A stretch of DNA of 64,000 nt, taken from contig NZ_SACY01000001.1 in assembly GCF_004005965.1 (NCBI RefSeq), positions 1 through 64,000 of the forward strand, written 5' to 3'. The stretch comes from Sandaracinomonas limnophila. Its GTDB lineage: Bacteria; Bacteroidota; Bacteroidia; Cytophagales; Spirosomataceae. A program made the translations under genes and the position numbers. Under the pieces are notes generated by a model that searched no databases, was not told the origin of the DNA, and saw only the letters and a list, made by a program, of their open reading frames with translations. Of this stretch, positions 1-8,507 are shown piece after piece (position 1 is the stretch's first letter; every line of letters starts with the position of its first letter).

Positions 1-2
1 AA

Positions 3-542
3 GCTGCAACTGACAAGTCAATTGCAGATAATGACAAGCGTGCTCAGGATGCAGAGAAAGCAATAGATGACAAATTCAAAGCAGAGAAATCGAGAGTAGA
101 TGCAAAAGAATTGGCAACAGACAAGTCAATTGCAGATAATGACAAGCGTGCACAAGATGCAGAGAAGTCAATGCGTGATGATTTCAACACAGAGAAATCA
201 AGAGTGAGCGACAAAGAAGCTGCAACTGACAAGTCAATTGCAGATAATGACAAGCGTGCTCAGGATGCAGAGAAAGCAATAGATGACAAATTCAAAGCAG
301 AGAAATCGAGAGTAGATGCAAAAGAATTGGCAACAGACAAGTCGATTGCAGATAACGACAAGCGTGCCCAAGATGCAGAGAAGTCAATGCGTGATGATTT
401 CAACACAGAGAAATCAAGAGTGAGCGACAAAGAAGCTGCAACAGACAAGTCGATTGCAGATAACGACAAACGTGCCCAAGATGCAGAGAAGTCAATGCGT
501 GATGATTTCAACACAGAGAAATCGAGAGTGAGCGACAAAGAA
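3..542 (+). repeat. Five 108-bp in-frame tandem repeats
   Basis: Units start at 3, 111, 219, 327 and 435, each exactly 108 bp (36 codons). Two unit types occur in the order A-B-A-B-B: type A carries AIDDKFKAEKSRVDAKE and type B carries SMRDDFNTEKSRVSDKE. Copies of one type are almost identical at the DNA level, which suggests recent expansion or gene conversion. The array probably continues left of the window. Confidence 0.95.
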
Positions 543-2798
543 GTAGTTATGGAATCAAAAATTGACTTAGAAATCGCTAGGGCTAAGGGTGAGGAAGGTT
601 TATTGAGAAATGATTTTGAAAAGGAAAAAACTGATAGAAGAAATTCAGAAAAAGATATTGATGCTAAGTTTTCAAAATCTTTAAGTGATGAACATGATTT
701 AATAGTAAATATCGTAACTGATAAAATAGGAACATTAGGATCTAATGTCGGTAATGATATTTCTTTAAAAGCTAATATTAATTCCCCTACATTTACCGGC
801 TTTGTATCTGGTTTATCAAAGGATATGGTTGGTTTATCAAATGTTTCTAATACTTCTGATGATGAAAAGCCAATAAGTAAAATTCAAAAAAATGCCCTTG
901 ATGCTAAAATTGATTTAAATAAAAAATCAAATGCTGTTGATTTAAATGGAGTTAATGCTAATGATGATAATGTACCTACTCAATTAGCGGTTAAAAAATA
1001 TGTTGATGGAAATGTACAATCATTGACAAATAATTTAAACTCAATGAATACTACATTGACTAGTTTAGTAACAAATTCTACCACTGCCTTAACAACTGAT
1101 ATTACATCTCAATTGGCATTAAAAGCAGATTTAGAATCTCCTACTTTTACAGGTGTTCCTCAAGTTCCTACGGCTACTTCAGGTAATTCTACAAATCAAA
1201 TTGCCTCAACAGAATTTGTTTCAAATTCTATAAACAATTTAAGTACAGCAACTCAAACTGCATTGGATTTGAAGGAGAATGTATCGAATAAATCGACTGA
1301 CGTGTCAACAGACGGAACCTCAGATTCGAAATACACATCAGCTAAAGCGGTTAAGACGTATGTAGATAATAAAGCGAGTGATTTAACGGCAACGATCAAT
1401 ACTTTAAGTTCAACAGTGACTAGTTTGTCTGGTACAACAACGAGCAACTTGGCTACGAAAGAGAATACGATAGTAGCAGGGACAACAGGTCAATACTATA
1501 GAGGAGATAAGAGCTGGCAGACCTTAGACAAGACAGCGGTAGGCTTAGCGAACGTTGATAATACTTCAGATGCGAATAAGCCAGTGAGTACAGCAACTCA
1601 AACTGCCTTGGATTTGAAGGAGAATGCATCGAATAAATCGACTGACGTGTCAACAGACGGAACCTCAGATACGAAATACACATCAGCTAAAGCGGTTAAG
1701 ACGTATGTAGATAATAAAGCGAGTGATTTAACGACAACGATCAATACTTTAAGTTCAACAGTGACTAGTTTGTCTGGTACAACAACGAGCAACTTGGCTA
1801 CGAAAGAGAATACGATAGTAGCAGGGACAACAGGTCAATACTATAGAGGAGATAAGAGCTGGCAGACCTTAGACAAGACAGCGGTAGGCTTAGCGAATGT
1901 TGATAATACTTCAGATGCGAATAAGCCAGTGAGTACAGCAACTCAAACTGCCTTGGATTTGAAGGAGAATGCATCGAATAAATCGACTGACGTGTCAACA
2001 GACGGAACCTCAGATTCGAAATACACATCAGCTAAAGCGGTTAAGACGTATGTAGATAATAAAGCGAGTGATTTAACGACAACGATCAATACTTTAAGTT
2101 CAACAGTGACTAGTTTGTCGGGTACAACAACGAGCAACTTGGCTACGAAAGAGAATACGATAGTAGCAGGGACAACAGGTCAATACTATAGAGGAGATAA
2201 GAGCTGGCAGACCTTAGACAAGACAGCGGTAGGCTTAGCGAATGTTGATAACACATCAGATGCTAATAAACCAATAAGTACTGCTACTCAAAGTGCATTG
2301 GATGCCAAAGTTTCTATTGGTGGAGATTTATCGGGTACCGCATCTTCTCCTGCTATTGGTGATGGCAAGGTTACAACCGCTAAAATTAATGATGGCGCTG
2401 TAACCTCAGCAAAAATTGCCGATGGTTCAATTGTTAATGTTGATGTCAAATCAGATGCAGCAATTTCGGTTTCGAAATTAGAAATTGGAGGAGCAGATGA
2501 GATTTTGATTTCAAATGGTACAACAAACCAATGGGTTACAGAGGTTTATGAGACATTTACAACCTCTGGTTTGAATTCCTCTACTAAAGATTATACCTAT
2601 ACATTTACTAATACACGTTTTGGTGGTCCAATTAAATTGTTTTTTGTAAGTAGTAGTACAATGAGACAAGTTATACCAACTTCAACTTATTATACAGCTA
2701 ATACAACTTCTATTTTAATTAAAAATGTTAGTTCAAATATTAGTTCTGGTTCTAATAATGGTAATGGTGTTGTATTTTATGTTTCTTACTACAAATAA
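3..2798 (+). CDS. Repetitive fibre-like/adhesin protein, 5' end outside window
   Basis: The reading frame is already open at position 3, so the true start lies to the left; a TTG at 111 is only an internal candidate. The visible part has three zones: five 36-residue charged repeats of coiled-coil character (ATDKSIADNDKRAQDAEK core), an AT-rich unique linker, and three nearly identical 115-residue repeats containing TYVDNK, YRGDKSW and GLANVDNTSDANKP motifs. A C-terminal tail follows with TAKI/SAKI short repeats. NVDNTSD-type motifs are typical of phage tail-fibre-like and surface fibre proteins, so a trimeric extracellular fibre is a reasonable guess. No enzymatic domain, S74 peptidase or sorting domain is visible. 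The stop is 1 nt before the next gene, which encodes a T9SS cargo, suggesting co-expression at the surface. Confidence 0.75.
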   Translation, partial: AATDKSIADNDKRAQDAEKAIDDKFKAEKSRVDAKELATDKSIADNDKRAQDAEKSMRDDFNTEKSRVSDKEAATDKSIADNDKRAQDAEKAIDDKFKAEKSRVDAKELATDKSIADNDKRAQDAEKSMRDDFNTEKSRVSDKEAATDKSIADNDKRAQDAEKSMRDDFNTEKSRVSDKEVVMESKIDLEIARAKGEEGLLRNDFEKEKTDRRNSEKDIDAKFSKSLSDEHDLIVNIVTDKIGTLGSNVGNDISLKANINSPTFTGFVSGLSKDMVGLSNVSNTSDDEKPISKIQKNALDAKIDLNKKSNAVDLNGVNANDDNVPTQLAVKKYVDGNVQSLTNNLNSMNTTLTSLVTNSTTALTTDITSQLALKADLESPTFTGVPQVPTATSGNSTNQIASTEFVSNSINNLSTATQTALDLKENVSNKSTDVSTDGTSDSKYTSAKAVKTYVDNKASDLTATINTLSSTVTSLSGTTTSNLATKENTIVAGTTGQYYRGDKSWQTLDKTAVGLANVDNTSDANKPVSTATQTALDLKENASNKSTDVSTDGTSDTKYTSAKAVKTYVDNKASDLTTTINTLSSTVTSLSGTTTSNLATKENTIVAGTTGQYYRGDKSWQTLDKTAVGLANVDNTSDANKPVSTATQTALDLKENASNKSTDVSTDGTSDSKYTSAKAVKTYVDNKASDLTTTINTLSSTVTSLSGTTTSNLATKENTIVAGTTGQYYRGDKSWQTLDKTAVGLANVDNTSDANKPISTATQSALDAKVSIGGDLSGTASSPAIGDGKVTTAKINDGAVTSAKIADGSIVNVDVKSDAAISVSKLEIGGADEILISNGTTNQWVTEVYETFTTSGLNSSTKDYTYTFTNTRFGGPIKLFFVSSSTMRQVIPTSTYYTANTTSILIKNVSSNISSGSNNGNGVVFYVSYYK
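1242..2276 (+). repeat. Three 345-bp in-frame tandem repeats
   Basis: Units begin at 1242, 1587 and 1932 (115 codons each), with a degenerate partial fourth starting near 2277. The copies differ at only a few bases, for example V/A in the KEN(V/A)SNK segment and a/c in the ACG-GCA versus ACG-ACA codons. The flanking parts of the same gene are much more AT-rich. Confidence 0.95.
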
Positions 2799-2799
2799 T

Positions 2800-3318
2800 A
2801 TGAAAAAAGTCTGCTTATCCATTTGTTTTGTTTTGGGTATGGGAGGTACCCTGAAAGCACAGAAAATAATGAGCTATACGTTTAGCTCATTAGGGAACTC
2901 AACCCTTGTGAAAAATAATTATTTTTCTCATGTGGTGACGCAGAACAGCGTGCAAGGCACTTTTAAAATGCCGGATGGGACGATAGTCCGACAAGGTTTT
3001 AAACAAGGTATTGGTAGTGCGTTTTACAACAAAACAATGCCAATTGCTTCTAATCAAAGCCTTGCAGACCCAATCCTAGTATCTGTTTTTCCAAATCCAT
3101 TTGCAGATAATATTACGCTGCGATTTGAAAACCAGAGCCTAACAACAACAAGTTTAGAGTTATTTGACTTATCAGGAAACGTATTATTGGCAAGGGAATA
3201 CCCAGCCAATACTCAGGAACTTACGTTGAATAATTTAGGCGGACTTCGAATTCAAAAGTACTTTATTCGAGTGAAGCAAAATGAACAAGTAAGTACCATT
3301 TCCTTATTAAAAAATTAA
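2800..3318 (+). CDS. Secreted protein with C-terminal T9SS sorting domain
   Basis: The ATG at 2800 gives MKKVCLSICFVLGMGGTLKAQ, a clear signal peptide, so it is preferred over an in-frame ATG at 2725 that lies inside the upstream gene. The mature part is short (about 150 residues). Its last 75 residues have the type A T9SS sorting-domain pattern: SVFPNPF, then LELFDLSGNVL, then a C-terminal KYFIRVKQNEQVSTISLLKN strand. The protein would be exported through the Sec and type IX systems and anchored on or released from the cell surface. The N-terminal cargo part is not recognised. It is 1 nt downstream of the fibre-like gene and ends before a strong terminator. Confidence 0.85.
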   Translation: MKKVCLSICFVLGMGGTLKAQKIMSYTFSSLGNSTLVKNNYFSHVVTQNSVQGTFKMPDGTIVRQGFKQGIGSAFYNKTMPIASNQSLADPILVSVFPNPFADNITLRFENQSLTTTSLELFDLSGNVLLAREYPANTQELTLNNLGGLRIQKYFIRVKQNEQVSTISLLKN

Positions 3319-3351
3319 AGATCTGATATATTTTTAGAACTAGGAGTTCCT

Positions 3352-3389
3352 AAACCCAGGGGTTTTTAACCTCTGGGTTTGTTTTTTTT
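3352..3389 (+). terminator. Rho-independent terminator
   Basis: An 11-bp stem (AAACCCAGGGG with CCTCTGGGTTT, one G-T pair) around a short T/A-rich loop is followed by an uninterrupted T tract at 3382-3389. It separates the fibre/T9SS pair from the aromatic cluster. The stem resembles one palindrome of the dispersed composite elements at 43609 and 63880. Confidence 0.85.
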
Positions 3390-3466
3390 AATTATTTTAT
3401 CATTTTGATTCAATAATTGTATTATTTTATCAAAAACCTTTCATAATTTTAAGTAAAATCCTATTT

Positions 3467-3979
3467 ATGAAGAAAATTATACATTTACTCTTTCTTATTT
3501 TCCCGCTTATGTCATTTGCCCAAAATCAACCATCTTTGGAGTATTTCTGTGAACTTACCGTAAAATTGGATCCTGCCTTGGTCGTTGGTGAAACTCCGCA
3601 CGGCATGCGTCGCATCATTCCAATAATTGGCGGTACAGTAACTGGTCCTAGTATTAAAGGTGAGATTTTAAAAGGAGGTGCCGACTGGCAAATTGTTCGT
3701 AAGGATGGTGTAGCCGAATTAGAGGCCCATTATCAATTTAAAACCGATGATGGTGTCATCATATACATCAAAAACATCGGAATGCGTGTGGCAACTCCCG
3801 AAGTTGCAGCTCGTATTGCAAAAGGTGAGAAAGTAGATCCGTCTCAATACTATTTCCGTGCTGTGCCTAATTTTGAAGCACCCGCAGGTAAATATGAAAA
3901 AATTAACAATGCAATTTATGTCTGCTCTGGAGAACGCTTACCAGATGCTGTTTTAATAAAAGTTTACAAAGTTTTATAA
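3467..3979 (+). CDS. Secreted DUF3237 family protein
   Basis: 170 residues. An N-terminal signal peptide (MKKIIHLLFLIFPLMSFAQ) is followed by a DUF3237 domain: YFCELTVKLDP, VGETPHGMRRIIPIIGGTV, ILKGGADW and YQFKTDDGVIIYIKNIGMR are the family's typical blocks. The biochemical role of DUF3237 is not established; it forms small beta-barrels and is often found near aromatic or ketone metabolism genes. Here it opens the aromatic cluster, 18 nt before the MetE-like gene, and would act in the periplasm. Confidence 0.8.
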   Translation: MKKIIHLLFLIFPLMSFAQNQPSLEYFCELTVKLDPALVVGETPHGMRRIIPIIGGTVTGPSIKGEILKGGADWQIVRKDGVAELEAHYQFKTDDGVIIYIKNIGMRVATPEVAARIAKGEKVDPSQYYFRAVPNFEAPAGKYEKINNAIYVCSGERLPDAVLIKVYKVL

Positions 3980-3997
3980 TTATCCCTAAAACCTACA

Positions 3998-5107
3998 ATG
4001 AAAAAATTACCTTTCAGAGCCGACCACGTGGGAAGCTTATTGCGTACAGAAGAAGTTAAAATAAATCGTTTGCGTTGGAAAAATGGCGAAATTACCGCCG
4101 CAGAACTTCGCGAAATTGAAAATATAGGAATTGCTGAAACTGTTAAAAAATTAGAATCAATCGGAATGAAATCCATCACCGACGGTGAATTCCGTCGTGA
4201 TTATTTTCACCTTGATTTTCTAAAAGAATTAGCTGGCGTAACCGTAACAGGTGGCATCGAAGCCAACCCGAATGCAAAAGCTGCAGAAGATGGTTTTACT
4301 CCGCCCAAATTATCGGTTACTGGAAAATTGGCACATGTTAAAGACATTCAAGTAGATGATTTTAACTTCTTGAAATCTGTTACTACACAAACTCCTAAAG
4401 TGAGTATTCCTTCCCCAACCATGGTTCACTTCCGTGGGGGGCGTGCTTCAATTGATATTAATTCCTATCCGGATTTGGACGAGTTTTTCCACGATTTGTC
4501 CAAGGCATATCGTCAAGAAATCGATCATCTTTACCAAAATGGTTTGCGATATTTGCAATTAGATGATACCAATTTGGCTTATTTGTGTGACCCTAAAATG
4601 CGTGCTGCAGCCAAAGAAAGAGGAGAAGATCCTGATGAATTGCCACGTACGTATGCTGCATTGATTAATTCGGTAATCGACGATCGTCCAGAGGATTTAA
4701 TGGTTGGAATTCACTTATGTCGCGGTAATTATCGTTCTACTTGGTTTGCAGAAGGTGGTTATGAGCCAGTGGCAGAAATTTTATTCAATCAAATCAATGT
4801 GGATGGTTATTTCTTAGAATACGACGATGAGCGTTCAGGGGATTTTGCTCCACTTCGATTTGTGCCAAAAGAGAAAAAAGTGGTTTTAGGTATCGTTTCA
4901 TCCAAGGTAAAAGAATTAGAAAAAATGGACGATTTGTGCAAGCGAATTGATGAGGCTGCGCAATACATGCCATTGGAAAATATGTGTTTGAGTCCGCAAT
5001 GTGGATTCTCTTCCACGCACCATGGAAATGATATGACGCATGACGACCAGTGGAGAAAATTAGAATTAGTCGTAAATACTGCCATTAAAGTTTGGGGCGA
5101 ATCATAA
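3998..5107 (+). CDS. MetE catalytic-core (cobalamin-independent methionine synthase II) family protein
   Basis: 369 residues, corresponding to the C-terminal catalytic half of MetE without the N-terminal half (as in the YxjG/YxjH group). The N-terminus has RADHVGSLLR, followed by ITDGEFRRDYFHLDFL. The zinc/homocysteine ligand pattern is present: H-L-C in GIHLCRGN and a distal Cys in LSPQCGFSS. Family members transfer a methyl group to a thiol, usually homocysteine. The natural methyl donor and acceptor here are unknown. It sits directly before the crotonase (1-nt gap) in a hydroxycinnamate operon, so a role in handling methyl groups from methoxylated aromatics is possible but is only inference. 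Confidence 0.75.
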   Translation: MKKLPFRADHVGSLLRTEEVKINRLRWKNGEITAAELREIENIGIAETVKKLESIGMKSITDGEFRRDYFHLDFLKELAGVTVTGGIEANPNAKAAEDGFTPPKLSVTGKLAHVKDIQVDDFNFLKSVTTQTPKVSIPSPTMVHFRGGRASIDINSYPDLDEFFHDLSKAYRQEIDHLYQNGLRYLQLDDTNLAYLCDPKMRAAAKERGEDPDELPRTYAALINSVIDDRPEDLMVGIHLCRGNYRSTWFAEGGYEPVAEILFNQINVDGYFLEYDDERSGDFAPLRFVPKEKKVVLGIVSSKVKELEKMDDLCKRIDEAAQYMPLENMCLSPQCGFSSTHHGNDMTHDDQWRKLELVVNTAIKVWGES

Positions 5108-5108
5108 C

Positions 5109-5891
5109 ATGATAACATCCAATAGCCATACGATACTCGTTGAACAGCAGGATAATTTGCTCATCATTACCTTAAATCGTCCAGAAAAACGAAATGCCTG
5201 TAATGATGAGCTGATTTTAGCTCTTGAAAATATAGTTGACCAAGTAAATTCCGATATAAAATGTGTGATCATTCAAGGAAATGGAAAACATTTTTCGGCA
5301 GGACTAGACTTATCTGAATTAAAAGAGCGCGACATTGTACAAGGATTGCAACATTCTCAAATGTGGCATCGTGTGATGAATAAAATTCAATTTGCAGCTT
5401 GTCCAGTTGTAGCTGTTCTTCATGGAGCTGTTGTTGGTGGTGGATTAGAAATTGCCTCTGCATGCCACATTCGAGTGGCAGATGCATCAACTTTTTATGC
5501 CTTACCAGAGGGACAACGGGGAATTTTTGTGGGTGGGGGAGCTTCGGTTCGATTACCCAAATTGATTGGTATTGCTCGCATGACAGATATGATGTTGACC
5601 GGTCGAGTGTTCAATGCCGAGGAGGGTGAGCGAATCGGAATGGCTCAATATTTAGTGGAAGAGGGGCAAGGATTGGAGAAAGGAATCGAATTAGCCAATA
5701 AAATTGCCTCAAACGCTGGATTAACCAATTATGCCTTGACGCATGTTTTACCTAAAATAGTTGATTCAAATCAGCAGGAGGGACTCATGTTGGAAAGTCT
5801 TATGGCAGCCATGGCGCAAGATGCCCCAGAAGCCAAACAACGTTTAAAAGATTTTTTAGAGGGTCGTGCCAAAAAAGTGGGAGAAAATTAA
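5109..5891 (+). CDS. Enoyl-CoA hydratase (crotonase family), probably acting on hydroxycinnamoyl-CoA
   Basis: 260 residues with a full crotonase fold signature: FSAGLDLSEL oxyanion-hole segment, GAVVGGGLEIASA and ALPEGQRGIFVGGG. Glu114 and Glu134 occupy the positions of the two catalytic glutamates of classical enoyl-CoA hydratase (E144/E164 in rat crotonase). In hydroxycinnamoyl-CoA hydratase-lyase the first of these is a serine, to my knowledge. This favours hydration without C-C cleavage to the aldehyde. The gene overlaps the next one, a feruloyl/coumaroyl-CoA synthetase, by TAATG, so the likely substrate is an aryl-acrylyl-CoA. A lyase activity cannot be excluded from sequence. Confidence 0.8.
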   Translation: MITSNSHTILVEQQDNLLIITLNRPEKRNACNDELILALENIVDQVNSDIKCVIIQGNGKHFSAGLDLSELKERDIVQGLQHSQMWHRVMNKIQFAACPVVAVLHGAVVGGGLEIASACHIRVADASTFYALPEGQRGIFVGGGASVRLPKLIGIARMTDMMLTGRVFNAEEGERIGMAQYLVEEGQGLEKGIELANKIASNAGLTNYALTHVLPKIVDSNQQEGLMLESLMAAMAQDAPEAKQRLKDFLEGRAKKVGEN

Positions 5892-7690
5892 TGAGTGTAT
5901 ATAAAAAAGTACATTTTGGTCCAAACAAAACACGCACATTTTTAGATGAAAATGGATTGCTTCATTACCAATTATTGGAAGAAGTCAAGGAATATCCACA
6001 TCGTTTTACAGATCGTTTGATGCATTTTGCTTCTGTGAAACCGCAGCAAGCCTTCTTATCGAAAAAAAATCAAGAAATTTGGCAGTCACTGACATTTTCA
6101 GAAGCTTTTTCCTTAGTTGAAAAATTATCACAAGTGTTCATCGATTTTGATTTTAAAAGAGATGAAGGTTTGGTTATCCTTTCAGAAAACTCCATTGAGC
6201 ATGCTTTGGTAGCATTAGCCGCCTTGCACATTGGGATTCCTTATTCTCCTATTTCTCCACCTTACTCCTTAGTGTCAAATGATTTCGGAAAATTACGTCA
6301 TTGTTTGTCAGTGATGAAGCCGAAAGTAATCTTTGCACAAAACGGAAAAACCTATAGCAGGGCCATTCAAGTGGCGAAGGAAATGTTCCCCAATGCCATC
6401 GTAGTTTGTGCGGAGGAAAGTCCAGAAGCAAGTTTTGCAGATTTACTGGAAACAGATGTTACGGAAGAAGTTGCCGAATATCATGAGCGTGTAAATCGAG
6501 AAACTCCAGCCAAAATTTTATTTACTTCGGGTTCAACTGGTTTGCCCAAAGGTGTAACGAATACCCATGGGATGTGGTGTGCCAGTTTGCAGCAAATTAC
6601 CCAAGCTTTGCCATTTATGGCCGATACACCACCTGTTTTTGTAGATTGGTTGCCCTGGAATCATACGTTTGGGGGTAATCAAAATTTTGGTTTGACGGTT
6701 TACAATGGAGGAACTTTGTACTTGGATGAAGGTCGGCCAACGGCTCGAGATATGGAAAAAACCATTCAAAACCTTCGTGCGATTTCTCCAACGGCCTATT
6801 TCAATGTGCCTAAAGGATTTGAAATGTTGGTAGCTGCTTTGGAAAAAGAGCCTGACTTGCGAGAATCTTTTTTCAAAAATCTGCAAATTTTATTTTATGC
6901 GGGTGCATCTATGGCCCAACCCATTTGGGATGCCTTGGAGCGATTGGCCATTGAAACCATTGGGTCCAAAATTCCTATAATTACCGGTTTGGGCTGCACA
7001 GAAGCGGGTCCCTCTGCCATGTTTGCCAATTGGGGTGGGGCATTTTCGGGTTTACTCGGAGTTCCGGTCGCCGGGTTAGATATCAAATTAGTGCCCGATG
7101 GCGATAAAGTAGAAGCTCGTTATAAGGGACCCAATATCACTGTGGGTTATTGGAAAAATGGTGAAGCCACGAAGGCTTCATTTGATGAAGAAGGATATTA
7201 TTGTTCAGGTGATGCGGTGAAGTTTTTAGATCCAGAAAATACCGACAAAGGAATGGTGTTTGATGGTCGCATCGCAGAAGATTTTAAATTAAATACCGGA
7301 ACTTGGGTCAATGTGGGAATTTTGAAAGCAAAAGTGATCTCCAAAGGTTCACCTATTATTCAAGATGTTGTTTTGGCCGGATTAGATCAGGCCTTTGTTG
7401 GGGCTATTTTGTTTTTAAATGAAGAGGCTTGTAGAGGACTTATCAACGAAGAAGTTTCCAGGAAAGAGTTATTTGAACATCTTGTGATTTTGCAAGCTGT
7501 TCAAGAAAAAATAGATGAAATCAATACCTCTTCTACTGGAAGTTCTACCTATATCAAACGATTCGAAATAGCTATTGATGCTCCTAGTATTGATGTGGGT
7601 GAAATTACTGATAAAGGTAGTTTGAACCAGCGTGTGATTTTAAAACATCGCGCCCATTTGGTAGCAAAAATGTACGAAAATGGAAATTAA
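5891..7690 (+). CDS. fcs: Feruloyl/p-coumaroyl-CoA synthetase (AMP-forming)
   Basis: 599 residues, the usual length for the feruloyl-CoA synthase group of the ANL superfamily. The ATP/AMP P-loop LFTSGSTGLPKGV lies at about 210-222, the adenylate-binding segment near GLGCTEAGPSA, the hinge-region YYCSGDAVKF follows, and the subfamily block GRIAEDFKLNTGTWVNVG is intact. The C-terminal catalytic lysine is in EITDKGSLNQR. The enzyme would activate ferulate, p-coumarate or caffeate with ATP and CoA in the cytoplasm. It is translationally coupled to the crotonase upstream and overlaps the SDR gene downstream by 11 nt. Choice among the hydroxycinnamates is not decidable here. Confidence 0.88.
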   Translation: MSVYKKVHFGPNKTRTFLDENGLLHYQLLEEVKEYPHRFTDRLMHFASVKPQQAFLSKKNQEIWQSLTFSEAFSLVEKLSQVFIDFDFKRDEGLVILSENSIEHALVALAALHIGIPYSPISPPYSLVSNDFGKLRHCLSVMKPKVIFAQNGKTYSRAIQVAKEMFPNAIVVCAEESPEASFADLLETDVTEEVAEYHERVNRETPAKILFTSGSTGLPKGVTNTHGMWCASLQQITQALPFMADTPPVFVDWLPWNHTFGGNQNFGLTVYNGGTLYLDEGRPTARDMEKTIQNLRAISPTAYFNVPKGFEMLVAALEKEPDLRESFFKNLQILFYAGASMAQPIWDALERLAIETIGSKIPIITGLGCTEAGPSAMFANWGGAFSGLLGVPVAGLDIKLVPDGDKVEARYKGPNITVGYWKNGEATKASFDEEGYYCSGDAVKFLDPENTDKGMVFDGRIAEDFKLNTGTWVNVGILKAKVISKGSPIIQDVVLAGLDQAFVGAILFLNEEACRGLINEEVSRKELFEHLVILQAVQEKIDEINTSSTGSSTYIKRFEIAIDAPSIDVGEITDKGSLNQRVILKHRAHLVAKMYENGN

Positions 7691-8441
7691 AGAGAAAACC
7701 TTTGTGATTTCTGGGGGTGCATCTGGACTCGGATATGCCACGGCGGAACTTTTGATTCAGTCGGATGCCAAGGTGGTTTTGTTGGATATAAATGAGCCGC
7801 TTGGTCAGCAAGCTGAACAAAATTTAGGTCACAATTCCTTGTTTATTCATTGCGATATCACTTCTGAAGAACAAGTACAAAATGCCGTAAATCTTGCAAA
7901 ATCACAATTTGGTGCTTTGCACGGAATTATCAATTGTGCTGGTTTAGGTCCTGCCAAACGTGTTGTCGGAAAAGAAGGTCCTCATCCTTTAGAAGCTTTT
8001 CAGAAGGTAGTTGAAGTGAACTTATTTGGTACCTTTAATACCCTACGTTTGGTAGCCAATGAGATGCAACACAATGAGTGGAACGTTGATGGCGAACGTG
8101 GAATAGTAATTAATACGGCCTCGGTTGCTGCATTTGATGGCCAGATTGGTCAAGCGGCCTATTCCGCCTCAAAAGGTGGCATTGTAGCCATGACTTTACC
8201 CATCGCTCGCGAATTTGCCCGCATGGGAATCCGTGTGAATTGCATTGCTCCGGGAATTTTTGAAACACCCTTGTTAAAAAACCTTTCACAAGAGGTGCAA
8301 GATTCCTTAGCTCAACAAATTCCATTTCCTAAAAGATTAGGTAAACCTTCAGAATTTGCCCAATTGGTGAAGCAAATAATTGAAAATACAATGTTGAATG
8401 GGGAAGTGGTGAGATTGGATGGAGGGATTCGGATGGTATGA
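7680..8441 (+). CDS. 3-hydroxyacyl-CoA dehydrogenase, HSD10-like SDR
   Basis: 253 residues. Rossmann motif SGGASGLG at 11-18, NAG-like INCAG, and the catalytic Ser148-Tyr161-Lys165 set within NTASVAAF and AAYSASKGGIVAMTLP. This wording is close to type II 3-hydroxyacyl-CoA dehydrogenase (HSD17B10). Following the synthetase and hydratase, it would oxidise the 3-hydroxy-3-arylpropanoyl-CoA to a beta-keto thioester with NAD+. Its stop codon TGA (8439-8441) is part of the first unit of a GGTATGA tandem array, so the last residues (RMV) run into the array. Confidence 0.87.
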   Translation: MEIKEKTFVISGGASGLGYATAELLIQSDAKVVLLDINEPLGQQAEQNLGHNSLFIHCDITSEEQVQNAVNLAKSQFGALHGIINCAGLGPAKRVVGKEGPHPLEAFQKVVEVNLFGTFNTLRLVANEMQHNEWNVDGERGIVINTASVAAFDGQIGQAAYSASKGGIVAMTLPIAREFARMGIRVNCIAPGIFETPLLKNLSQEVQDSLAQQIPFPKRLGKPSEFAQLVKQIIENTMLNGEVVRLDGGIRMV

Positions 8442-8461
8442 GGTATGAGGTATGAGGTATT
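8435..8461 (+). repeat. GGTATGA heptamer array on the stop codon
   Basis: Three full units at 8435, 8442 and 8449 and one partial. The first unit contains the TGA that ends the SDR gene. A composite palindromic element follows immediately. Confidence 0.9.
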
Positions 8462-8507
8462 AAGCCCGGAGGGCTTTACTTGCTTAGCCCGGTGCGTTAG
8501 CTCCGGG
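8462..8507. repeat. Composite GC-rich palindromic element (copy 1, divergent)
   Basis: Two palindromes, AAGCCCGGAGGGCTT and CCCGGTGCGTTAGCTCCGGG, are joined by TACTTGCTTAG. The same architecture (palindrome, ACTTGTAATAG-like linker, second palindrome) recurs at 43609-43655 and 63880-63930. It lies between two codirectional genes and could fold in RNA. Confidence 0.7.

Noticed and set aside
3-542. Possible CRISPR or VNTR outside genes
   Set aside because: The 108-bp units are continuous, without unique spacers, and preserve one reading frame; they belong to a coding region.
1242-2137. Antisense open frames of 64-76 residues repeated every 345 bp
   Set aside because: They are mirror frames of the sense repeats, as shown by identical spacing; no start signals support them.
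3-2798. Prophage remnant because of tail-fibre-like motifs
   Set aside because: No capsid, tail, integrase or lysis genes are nearby, and the neighbour is a T9SS cargo.
3350-3466. Riboswitch before the DUF3237/MetE-like genes
   Set aside because: The region contains a simple terminator and AT-rich sequence; no SAM or cobalamin riboswitch pattern was found.
5109-5891. Assignment as hydroxycinnamoyl-CoA hydratase-lyase (ech)
   Set aside because: Both hydratase glutamates are kept and no aldehyde dehydrogenase accompanies it, so the lyase name was not used.
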